DNA of 13,655 bases. It comes from Spartobacteria bacterium UBA6821 (GTDB lineage: Bacteria; Verrucomicrobiota; Verrucomicrobiia; Chthoniobacterales; UBA6821). Shown here in pieces: positions 7,991-13,655 of this stretch. The notes below the pieces were generated by a model. That model did not search any database, was not told where the DNA came from, and worked only from the letters and a program-made list of their open reading frames with translations. The stretch spans positions 1,009-14,663 of the forward strand of contig DKEN01000086.1 in the NCBI GenBank assembly GCA_002452515.1, written 5' to 3'. Position 1 is the first letter of the stretch. Every line of letters starts with the position of its first letter. Position numbers and translations under genes: made by a program.

Positions 7991-8524
7991 ATGAATAAAA
8001 CCCTTACACTCCTCGCAGTTGTTTTGGCTACCGCAGCGACCTCGTTCGCAGGCGTGGCTGATTCCAAGAAAGTCGTTGTTGCACCGGTTCAGACCGATCT
8101 GTTCCGTGCCGGCGAAGTACAAGTTGACGCTTTTGTTGCTGGCGCAGCCGGCAAGTTCAGCGGCAAGAACTACAATGGCGTTGGCGGCGGTCTCGGCGTG
8201 AACTACTTCTTCACCCGTTACTTCGGCATCGGCGTTGATGACACCCTCGGTGGCCTCAACCACAACGGCAGCACCTACGACAACCTTCAGGGTAACCTGA
8301 TCGCCCGTCTGCCCATCGAAAGCTGGCACCTCGCTCCTTACGCCATCGCTGGTGGTGGAGCAACGTGGGGCGCACACAATGCACAGGGCAACGGCAACGT
8401 TGGCGTTGGTGTTGAGTACCGCTTTACCCGCACCGTCGGTCTCTTCGTTGATTCCCGTTACATCTATGGTAACCAGGGTCTCAGCGAAACTCTCAGCCGC
8501 GCTGGTGTTCGTTTCGCTTTCTAA
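7991..8524 (+). CDS. Small outer-membrane beta-barrel protein (porin/OmpA-barrel type)
   Basis: A 177-residue protein. Residues 1-20 (MNKTLTLLAVVLATAATSFA) form a textbook Sec signal peptide with likely cleavage after SFA. The mature part alternates short strands with turns: about 42-50, 64-83, 101-121, 136-157 and 169-177. It ends in Phe (RAGVRFAF), the usual C-terminal signal for the BAM assembly machinery. Size and pattern fit an eight-stranded barrel; the precise ligand or role cannot be told. The ATG at 7991 is preferred over the in-frame GTG at 7961 because it places the signal peptide at the very N-terminus. Codon use is strikingly uniform (frequent GGC, CGT/CGC, AAC, TAC), suggesting high expression. 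It is a single-gene unit: its own promoter candidate upstream and a strong terminator directly downstream. It is transcribed divergently from the giant repeat proteins. Confidence 0.88.
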   Translation: MNKTLTLLAVVLATAATSFAGVADSKKVVVAPVQTDLFRAGEVQVDAFVAGAAGKFSGKNYNGVGGGLGVNYFFTRYFGIGVDDTLGGLNHNGSTYDNLQGNLIARLPIESWHLAPYAIAGGGATWGAHNAQGNGNVGVGVEYRFTRTVGLFVDSRYIYGNQGLSETLSRAGVRFAF

Positions 8525-8551
8525 GAACTCTTAGTTAAAGATTAATTTGCA

Positions 8552-8581
8552 GAGGCCCCGGAGGAAACTCCGGGGCCTTTT
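8552..8581 (+). terminator. Rho-independent terminator after the outer-membrane barrel gene
   Basis: A perfect 10-bp stem GGCCCCGGAG (8554-8563) / CTCCGGGGCC (8568-8577) closes a GAAA tetraloop, with an extra A-T pair extending it, followed by TTTT at 8578-8581. It begins 27 nt after the stop codon. Confidence 0.92.
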
Positions 8582-8638
8582 GTATGCCGGTCATCCCTGA
8601 CCAGGCATCCTTTGGATTCCGTGTTTTCATCCCCTTCG

Positions 8639-8667
8639 TTGACGCCTCCCGGGAGAAACAGTAGGGT
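8639..8667 (+). promoter_or_regulatory. Promoter candidate for the mnmA-ribBA cluster
   Basis: TTGACG (8639-8644), a 17-bp spacer, then TAGGGT (8662-8667), which keeps the most conserved TA...T of the -10. It lies between the preceding terminator and the mnmA ATG at 8691, giving a leader of under 20 nt. That is too short for any riboswitch. Confidence 0.45.
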
Positions 8668-8690
8668 ACTCAGTCCAACTCGCTTTCGTC

Positions 8691-9839
8691 ATGACCTCTT
8701 CCACATCACCCAGCACTTCCCGACGCGTCGTCGTGGGAATGAGCGGCGGCGTTGACTCCAGTGTCGCTGCCTGGCTGCTCAAGGAGCAGGGATGGGAGGT
8801 CATCGGGGTCACCATGAAGCTCTGGCCTCAGGATTGCATGACGCGCGCGGAGGACAAATGTTGCGGCCCGCAGGCCATCGCTGACGCACGCAGTGTTGCC
8901 CATACTCTGGGTGTCCCCCATTTCGTCATCGATGAGGCCGTACCCTTCGAGCGACTGGTGATTGATTACTTCGCGGATGAATATCGCGCAGGACGCACGC
9001 CAAACCCCTGCGTCATGTGCAACGAGAAACTGAAATTTGGCAACCTCTGGGACAAGGCCACCGCCCTTGGAGCCCACTTCATTGCCACCGGTCATTACGC
9101 TTCGGTGGAGCATTCCGATCACCAGCCACCCATCCTGCGCAAGGGACTTGATTCAAAAAAAGATCAGTCCTACTTCCTATTCAGCCTGCGCGGAGAACAA
9201 CTCGAACGCGCCCTCTTCCCTCTTGGATCCCTGACCAAGGAAGAGATCCGTGGGATTGCCCGCAAACTCGGCCTCAAGGTCGCCGACAAGGAGGACAGCC
9301 AGGAGATCTGCTTTGTGCCAGGGAAGGACTACAAGGCGTTCCTCAAGGATCGGGGCGAAACCTTCCAGCCGGGTGGCTTCTACGACCTCAAGGGAAACTT
9401 CCTCGGCCCTCATGAAGGCATCGAACTCTTCACCATCGGCCAGCGCAAGGGTCTTCCCGGAGGCGCGGGCACTCCTCGCTATGTCATCGATATCGATGCG
9501 GCTTCAGGTCGCGTCATCCTCGGCGGTGAGGAAGACCTGCTCTGCGAGGAGTTCACCGTCAGCCGTGCAAACTGGCACATCAGCCCCCCATCGCTCCCCT
9601 TGAAAATCAGCGTCAAGATTCGCCATGGACACACGGGTGAAGCGGCCGAAGTGGTTGCCGGCCCCGACGACACAGCAATTGTCCGTCCTCTTGAACCCCT
9701 TAGGGCAGTCACGCCAGGCCAAGCCGCCGTCTTCTACGACGGAGATCGCGTCATTGGAGGCGGCTGGATCGCCCGGCGCACGATCCTGCCCGCTGCGGCT
9801 TCGAAAACCGAGACTGCACAGGAAACCGCTGTAGCATGA
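8691..9839 (+). CDS. mnmA: tRNA-specific 2-thiouridylase MnmA
   Basis: 382 residues, near the family's usual size of about 360-380. It makes the 2-thio group of U34 in Lys, Glu and Gln tRNAs: it adenylates C2 with ATP, then transfers sulfur. The PP-loop motif SGGVDSS is at 18-24. TPNPCVMCN (103-111) places the catalytic Cys at C110, aligned with the LCN cysteine of E. coli, with an additional C107 where many homologues have Asp. The second catalytic cysteine is C207 in [12 protein letters not shown] at 134-137 and [10 protein letters not shown] at 249-258 are also typical. C49, C57 and C58 (DCM...DKCC) form an extra cysteine cluster in the N-terminal domain. The N-terminus has a short Ser/Thr-rich stretch before the core at about residue 12. 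Its stop TGA overlaps the ribBA start as ATGA, so the two are probably translationally coupled. Confidence 0.97.
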   Translation: MTSSTSPSTSRRVVVGMSGGVDSSVAAWLLKEQGWEVIGVTMKLWPQDCMTRAEDKCCGPQAIADARSVAHTLGVPHFVIDEAVPFERLVIDYFADEYRAGRTPNPCVMCNEKLKFGNLWDKATALGAHFIATGHYASVEHSDHQPPILRKGLDSKKDQSYFLFSLRGEQLERALFPLGSLTKEEIRGIARKLGLKVADKEDSQEICFVPGKDYKAFLKDRGETFQPGGFYDLKGNFLGPHEGIELFTIGQRKGLPGGAGTPRYVIDIDAASGRVILGGEEDLLCEEFTVSRANWHISPPSLPLKISVKIRHGHTGEAAEVVAGPDDTAIVRPLEPLRAVTPGQAAVFYDGDRVIGGGWIARRTILPAAASKTETAQETAVA

Positions 9840-11101
9840 ATAAAAACCCAGTGGCAAAGGTGGCGACACCGGGCAAGAAGACTCCCGCCCGACGCACGAC
9901 TACCAGCACCCACTTCGATGCGATCGAGGAGGTCATCGAGGAAATCCGCCGGGGAAAAATGGTGATTGTCACCGACGACGAAGATCGGGAAAACGAAGGA
10001 GACCTTGTCATGGCCGCTTCCAAGGTGACAGCGCAGGCTGTCAATTTCATGGCCCATCATGCGCGCGGACTCATCTGCGTGCCGATCACGGAAGCACGCG
10101 CCGCCAAACTCGGCCTCCAGCGCATGGTCGCCCATAACCGGGATTTACACTCAACCGACTTCACGGTCTCCGTCGATGCTTCCATCGGTACCACTACCGG
10201 AATCAGCGCACGCGATCGCGCCACAACCGTGAAGGTGCTCAGCGACCCAGAAGCGGAACCGAAGAACCTCAATCAGCCCGGACATATCTTTCCCCTGCAA
10301 GCAGCGCCGGGCGGAGTCCTTCGCCGTGCTGGGCACACAGAGGCCTCCGTCGATCTTGCCCGCCTTGCTGGACTCGATCCTTCTGGCGTGATCTGTGAGA
10401 TATTGAATGAGGATGGCTCGATGGCCCGTCTTCCCGACCTGCTGAAATTCAAAAAAAAGCACGGCCTGAAAATCTGCTCCATCCGCGACTTGATCGCCTA
10501 CCGACGCGCCAGCGAAAAGCTTGTCCAGCGAGAGCAGGAGATCTCCATGCCGACTGATTTCGGGGATTTTCGCCTCTTCCTCTACCGATCGGAAATCGAC
10601 AACAACCACCATCTGGCTCTTGTCAAAGGTCCCATTGATCCCAAGAAGTCGGCTCTCGTTCGCGTCCATAGCGAATGTCTTACCGGGGATGTCTTCGGCT
10701 CCCGTCGGTGCGATTGCGGCAGCCAGTTGCACACCGCCCTGAGTCAGATCGCGGAAAGCGGGCATGGCGTCCTTGTCTACATGCGTCAGGAAGGTCGCGG
10801 AATCGGCCTCGCTGCCAAGATACACGCCTACAAACTTCAAGAGGAGGGCATGGACACCGTTCAGGCCAACGAACATCTCGGCTACCCTCCCGATCTCCGT
10901 GAATATGGTACCGGGGCGCAGATTCTGGCCGACCTCGGCGTAAAGAAAATCCGCCTCCTTACCAACAATCCCCGCAAGGTCGTGGGTCTGGATGGCTACG
11001 GGATGGAAATCGTCGAACGCGTTCCCATCCGCTCCATCTCCAATCCGCACAACGCCGATTATCTTTCCACCAAGAAAAAGAAATTGGGGCATTTGCTATA
11101 A
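9836..11101 (+). CDS. ribBA: Bifunctional 3,4-dihydroxy-2-butanone-4-phosphate synthase / GTP cyclohydrolase II
   Basis: 421 residues catalysing the two entry reactions of riboflavin synthesis: ribulose 5-phosphate to DHBP plus formate, and GTP to diaminopyrimidinone plus formate and pyrophosphate. The N-terminal RibB domain (about 26-225) shows the acidic loop [11 protein letters not shown] (47-57) and [17 protein letters not shown] (164-180). The C-terminal RibA domain (about 235-421) has the zinc-binding cysteines C281, C292 and C294 in [26 protein letters not shown] at 317-325, and D353/R355 in [14 protein letters not shown], matching the catalytic Asp/Arg of GTP cyclohydrolase II. Both halves therefore look active, unlike fusions with a decayed RibA half. 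A Lys/Thr-rich N-terminal tail of about 25 residues precedes the core. The start overlaps the mnmA stop; 135 nt follow before ribH. Confidence 0.97.
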   Translation: MNKNPVAKVATPGKKTPARRTTTSTHFDAIEEVIEEIRRGKMVIVTDDEDRENEGDLVMAASKVTAQAVNFMAHHARGLICVPITEARAAKLGLQRMVAHNRDLHSTDFTVSVDASIGTTTGISARDRATTVKVLSDPEAEPKNLNQPGHIFPLQAAPGGVLRRAGHTEASVDLARLAGLDPSGVICEILNEDGSMARLPDLLKFKKKHGLKICSIRDLIAYRRASEKLVQREQEISMPTDFGDFRLFLYRSEIDNNHHLALVKGPIDPKKSALVRVHSECLTGDVFGSRRCDCGSQLHTALSQIAESGHGVLVYMRQEGRGIGLAAKIHAYKLQEEGMDTVQANEHLGYPPDLREYGTGAQILADLGVKKIRLLTNNPRKVVGLDGYGMEIVERVPIRSISNPHNADYLSTKKKKLGHLL

Positions 11102-11116
11102 CCGCTGAAGGCAAAC

Positions 11117-11198
11117 AGTCGAAGGTCGACAGCTTTCTGAGGTCTTTGACTGAGTCTCTGGCCTTGGATCCTTTGCCCTCGACCTTCCGCTCTCGACT
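11117..11198. repeat. Inverted repeat in the ribBA-ribH intergenic gap
   Basis: GAAGGTCGA (11121-11129) and TCGACCTTC (11179-11187) are exact 9-bp inverted arms separated by 49 nt. AGTC (11117-11120) and GACT (11195-11198) could extend the stem across a bulge. There is no T-run directly after it, so it is not a classic terminator. It may be an mRNA structure separating ribBA from ribH or a copy of a dispersed intergenic repeat. It is the only notable structure in the 135-nt gap. Confidence 0.55.
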
Positions 11199-11236
11199 CG
11201 GCCTTAACCATCTTTTAGTCTATTCCTTTCAGCCCA

Positions 11237-11716
11237 ATGCTCAAGCACCTCCCAACCCGTCCTCGCGTCTCCGTACAAGGCATCGGTCGCATTGCGATTG
11301 TCGCCAGCCGCTACAATACAGAACTCGTCGAAGCGATGGTAGCCAAGGCTCAGGAGGAAATCATGAGCACCGATCCTCAGGCAAAAATCGAGGTGGTGCA
11401 CGCCCCCGGTTCCTTTGAGATCCCCTTCCTCGCCCAACTGATCATTCAGCGTCACAAGCCTGACGCCGTGATCTGCCTTGGGGTGATCCTCCGTGGCGCG
11501 ACCGGCCATGCCGATCTCATCGCCGCCTCCATCAGCGACACCCTCTGCCAGCTCTCCGTAACAACCGGAACACCCGTGATCCATGGTGTTCTCCTGCTTG
11601 ATAATGAAGAACAGGCCAAGGAACGCTGCCTTGGCGATGAATACAATCGGGGTACCGAGGCTGCACGCGCCGCGCTCGAAGTCCTTCGTGAGGCAAGAGG
11701 CATCATCACACGCTGA
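11237..11716 (+). CDS. ribH: 6,7-dimethyl-8-ribityllumazine synthase
   Basis: 159 residues, typical for the family, which usually assembles into 60-subunit shells or pentamers. It condenses 5-amino-6-ribitylaminouracil with the DHBP made by the RibB half of the preceding gene to give lumazine, the penultimate riboflavin step. Visible motifs: RYNTELVEAM (25-34), HAPGSFEIP (55-63), GVILRGATGHADLI (82-95) containing the catalytic His H91, and GTPVIHGVLLLDNEEQAKER (111-130), where R130 matches the phosphate-binding Arg. The usual aromatic residue after that His is Ala here. The start at 11237 gives a short N-terminal tail before the first strand. The leader CTATTCCTTTCAGCCCA lacks a Shine-Dalgarno sequence. 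The stop is 6 nt before nusB. Confidence 0.96.
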   Translation: MLKHLPTRPRVSVQGIGRIAIVASRYNTELVEAMVAKAQEEIMSTDPQAKIEVVHAPGSFEIPFLAQLIIQRHKPDAVICLGVILRGATGHADLIAASISDTLCQLSVTTGTPVIHGVLLLDNEEQAKERCLGDEYNRGTEAARAALEVLREARGIITR

Positions 11717-11722
11717 TTTATT

Positions 11723-12187
11723 ATGGGAGTCCGACGCGAAGGCCGTGAGGCCGCCATCCAGTTTCTTTATCAGCGCGATCTCGGCGGCGGTGCCGGAGTC
11801 TCCGATTTGGAGGATTTCTACGCTTTCCGGGGACTTAGTCCCGCAGCTCGTCGATTCTGTGAGGGGCTCGTGCGAGGCCTGCTTGATCACACTGTGGCAG
11901 TAGACGATGCCCTGCGCACCCACAGTCAGAATTACGAACTCGACCGCCTCTCGGCTGTTGATCGGAATATCCTCCGTCTTGCCATTCACGAGATGCTCTT
12001 CTGCCCCGAGATTCCCCCGGTTGTCTCCATCAACGAAGCCATCGACATCGCCAAAAAATACAGCACGGAGGAATCGGGACGATTCGTCAACGGGGTCCTG
12101 GACCGCATCAAGGCGACGTTGAAGCGACCAGACCGAACCTCAGCCAAAGCAGCCGAATTGGCATCCGACACCACGGAAGATGAGTAG
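11723..12187 (+). CDS. nusB: Transcription antitermination factor NusB
   Basis: 154 residues; all-helical NusB family, which binds the boxA RNA element with NusE (S10) in rRNA antitermination complexes. The N-terminal RREGREAAIQFLYQRDL (4-20) is the typical arginine-rich RNA-binding opening. The core motifs LSAVDRNILRLAIHEML (76-92) and VSINEAIDIAKKYSTEESG (101-119) followed by RFVNGVLDRI (120-129) are highly characteristic. The tail after about 135 is Lys/Ser/Thr-rich and ends acidic. It follows ribH by 6 nt, a pairing seen in many bacteria, and overlaps the start of ftsY by 8 nt, so all three are very likely on one transcript. Confidence 0.96.
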   Translation: MGVRREGREAAIQFLYQRDLGGGAGVSDLEDFYAFRGLSPAARRFCEGLVRGLLDHTVAVDDALRTHSQNYELDRLSAVDRNILRLAIHEMLFCPEIPPVVSINEAIDIAKKYSTEESGRFVNGVLDRIKATLKRPDRTSAKAAELASDTTEDE

Positions 12188-13031
12188 TTGGCTCAAGGGC
12201 GTTCTGGGACGCATTACCGGGACACACGAGGCGGTCGATTGGGAAGAAGTGGAAGCGGCACTCTGGCAGTCCGATCTTGGAGCACCCACCGCCACCGCAA
12301 TCTTGGAATCTCTGCGTTCAAAAGGTCTCGCCCTCCATGCGGATAATGTCCTCGCTGCCGCCCGCGACGAGGCAGCCAAACATCTTCCAGAAAAAGGCGC
12401 TGATCTCACCCCTTCCCACGAGGGCCCTGTCGTCATCCTCATGGTTGGCGTCAACGGAACCGGGAAGACCACCAGCAGCGCCAAGCTCGCAGCCCTCCTG
12501 AAATCACGCGGCCAAAGCGTTCTTCTCTGCGCTGCTGACACCTTCCGCGCCGCCGCCGTGGAACAACTCAAAGCCTGGGGTGAGCGCCTCGATGTCGAGG
12601 TCGTCAGCAGTACCTATGGATCCGATCCAGCAGCCCTCTGCCATGACGCGCTCTCCAAGGCTAAGCGCCTCAAATCCGACTTCCTCATCTGCGACACCGC
12701 GGGACGCCTCCACACCAAGGAGAACCTCATGCAGGAACTCTCCAAAGTGAAGCGTTCCCTCGCCAAGATTGATCCCACCGCTCCGCACGAAATCCTGCTC
12801 GTTGTGGACACCACGACCGGGAGCAACGCCGTTGTGCAGGCCCAGGAATTCCATGCAGCCACCGGACTCACCGGGCTGATCCTCACCAAACTCGATGGCT
12901 CGGGGAAAGGTGGCGTCGCCGTTGCCGTTGCTCGAGAAACAGGCATCCTGCCCCGTTTTGTCGGAAGTGGAGAACAGGCAGGCGATATCGCCCTCTTTGA
13001 CCGTTCGACTTTCCTGGAACGGATGCTTTAG
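12180..13031 (+). CDS. ftsY: Signal recognition particle receptor FtsY
   Basis: 283 residues, essentially only the N and G domains. The acidic A domain that precedes them in E. coli is absent, as in many short FtsY proteins. N domain about 1-80, G domain about 83-283. GTPase motifs: GVNGTGKTT (90-98), DTFRAAAVEQL (120-130), DTAGR (172-176), TKLDGSGKGG (236-245) and the closing GSGEQAGDIALFD (262-274). It docks the SRP-ribosome complex at the inner membrane by a reciprocal GTPase dimer with Ffh. The motif usually written GQNA reads GSNA (214-217), an odd change at a conserved Gln. Ffh also has related motifs, but the GSGE...F ending and lack of an M domain favour FtsY. The ATG lies inside the nusB 3' end (ATGAGTAG), so coupling is likely. 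Confidence 0.95.
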   Translation: MSSWLKGVLGRITGTHEAVDWEEVEAALWQSDLGAPTATAILESLRSKGLALHADNVLAAARDEAAKHLPEKGADLTPSHEGPVVILMVGVNGTGKTTSSAKLAALLKSRGQSVLLCAADTFRAAAVEQLKAWGERLDVEVVSSTYGSDPAALCHDALSKAKRLKSDFLICDTAGRLHTKENLMQELSKVKRSLAKIDPTAPHEILLVVDTTTGSNAVVQAQEFHAATGLTGLILTKLDGSGKGGVAVAVARETGILPRFVGSGEQAGDIALFDRSTFLERML

Positions 13032-13056
13032 GTTTCTCTCTGAAAAGATCGGATCA

Positions 13057-13076
13057 CCCTCTCCTTCGGGGAAGGG
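13057..13076. repeat. Hairpin with UUCG tetraloop between convergent ftsY and esterase genes
   Basis: CCCTCTCC (13057-13064), loop TTCG, GGGAAGGG (13069-13076): seven of eight positions can pair (one G-U, one C-A mismatch), closed by the very stable cUUCGg loop. It begins 26 nt after the ftsY stop. No T-run follows on the plus strand, so it is not a canonical terminator, though it may slow polymerase or protect the mRNA 3' end. The string resembles the CCCTCTCC...GGGAGAGGG palindromes often dispersed in bacterial intergenic regions. Confidence 0.55.
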
Positions 13077-13136
13077 ATGCTCACTCCACGGGGCCGTCTC
13101 CCTCCGGAGCGCAAACAGAGGGAATCATCGAAGAGT

Positions 13137-13655
13137 TTAGTGCTTGTCGCTTCGGAACGGCGCTGCGGGTAACCCGGCTCCATTGATGAGATTGCACCCC
13201 TCGGGATAATTAGCCCAAGCGTAGCGTACCGTCACGGGTGAGGTAACGGCGGAATTCTTCACGATCACGGCATCGCCGGAGATGGTCGCCTCCGCAGGCA
13301 GATAGTTGCCGTCGATACCGGCAATTTCGAAAGTCTTGAGCGGGCCGTCTTTCGCCGTCAGTCCATCGGCATGCGTAAATTTCACCCGAATCGTACTGCC
13401 ATCGATGGTCGCGGACTCAAACTGCGGACCCGAAAACTCGATCTTGCGGTCGTAGTTCTTGGCGAGAGCAATGCGCGACAGACGGTCTCCGACGGCCTGT
13501 TTGTTCTTGGGATGGACGTTCTTGGGATCACCGATGTCGATCGTCACCGCCATCGCAGTGCCTGGGATCTTCAGCGCCTCGGCCTGCCATTCGCGCACTT
13601 GCGGGCTGTTACTCGGGTTCTGCAATGCCGCAAGCTGGCAGAAATAAAACGGCAG
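13137..13655 (-). CDS. Sialate O-acetylesterase-like protein (SASA family), C-terminal part; runs off the window
   Basis: 172 residues are visible from the window edge (LPFYFCQLAAL...) to the TAA at 13139-13137. The frame is open through base 13655, so the TTG at 13625 is an internal Leu and the true start lies outside. AMAVTIDIGDPKNVHPKNK (34-52) is the characteristic SGNH/SASA segment with the catalytic-triad His at H48. The tail (VRYAWANYPEGCNLINGAGL, then PAAPFRSDKH) is the usual end of this family, a beta-sandwich finishing in a PASPFR-like string. Members remove O-acetyl groups from sialic acids or acetylated plant or host glycans, normally in the periplasm or outside the cell. The signal peptide and catalytic Ser would be in the missing N-terminal part. 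It is convergent with ftsY and separated from it by about 105 nt, so it is unrelated in transcription. Confidence 0.93.
   Translation of the reverse strand: MPFYFCQLAALQNPSNSPQVREWQAEALKIPGTAMAVTIDIGDPKNVHPKNKQAVGDRLSRIALAKNYDRKIEFSGPQFESATIDGSTIRVKFTHADGLTAKDGPLKTFEIAGIDGNYLPAEATISGDAVIVKNSAVTSPVTVRYAWANYPEGCNLINGAGLPAAPFRSDKH

Noticed and set aside
8582..8690. FMN riboswitch upstream of the riboflavin genes
   Set aside because: No conserved RFN-element segments were seen, the leader before mnmA is too short, and ribBA starts inside mnmA.
10151..11092. Long 313-codon frame on the minus strand opposite ribBA
   Set aside because: It is the antisense shadow of a clearly real, motif-complete ribBA; its translation resembles no family.
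11204..11989. 261-codon minus-strand frame opposite ribH and nusB
   Set aside because: Shadow of two recognised genes with intact catalytic or RNA-binding motifs.
13623..13625. TTG at 13625 as start of the esterase gene
   Set aside because: The frame is open to the window edge and the preceding residues LPFYFCQLAA match the family interior.

Overview
The window looks like a chromosomal segment of a Gram-negative bacterium, most likely of the Verrucomicrobiota (PVC group). This placement is inference. It rests on the N-terminal LEPR-type motif (LESLEPRIAPA) of a giant surface-type protein, on giant glycine-rich repeat proteins beside a signal-peptide-bearing outer-membrane barrel, and on a mnmA-ribBA-ribH-nusB-ftsY gene run. 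No rRNA or tRNA gene is present to confirm it.

Layout. (1) Positions 1-7580, minus strand: two tandem paralogous giant genes, 9 nt apart. The upstream one (7580-4002, 1192 aa) is complete. The downstream one starts at 3992 and stays open to base 1, so at least 1330 codons are visible and its 3' end lies outside the window. It is easy to miss because no stop codon closes the frame inside the window. Both proteins have a LEPR-like N-terminal motif, an EF-hand-like loop, a shared NGDIV segment, and many units of the type AGxGG...GGxGGSI. The second also carries an FG-GAP/VCBS-like propeller region between two repeat blocks. (2) Positions 7581-7990: divergent intergenic region with a promoter candidate for the next gene. 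(3) Positions 7991-8524, plus: a small secreted outer-membrane beta-barrel protein with its own strong terminator. (4) Positions 8691-13031, plus: a compact housekeeping cluster of mnmA (tRNA 2-thiolation), ribBA and ribH (riboflavin synthesis), nusB (antitermination) and ftsY (SRP receptor), with overlapping or nearly touching genes except for a 135-nt gap before ribH. (5) Positions 13137-13655, minus: the C-terminal part of a sialate O-acetylesterase-like protein, convergent with ftsY and running off the window.

How the parts relate. The mnmA-ftsY run is ordinary core metabolism and translation/secretion machinery. RibBA supplies both RibH precursors' starting steps: its DHBP half makes one RibH substrate directly, and its GTP cyclohydrolase half starts the branch leading to the other. 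The left half is the accessory and less described part: a pair of giant, probably calcium-binding, glycine-rich repeat proteins encoded divergently from an outer-membrane barrel, plausibly a cell-surface structure. None of the eight complete gene starts has a clear Shine-Dalgarno sequence.
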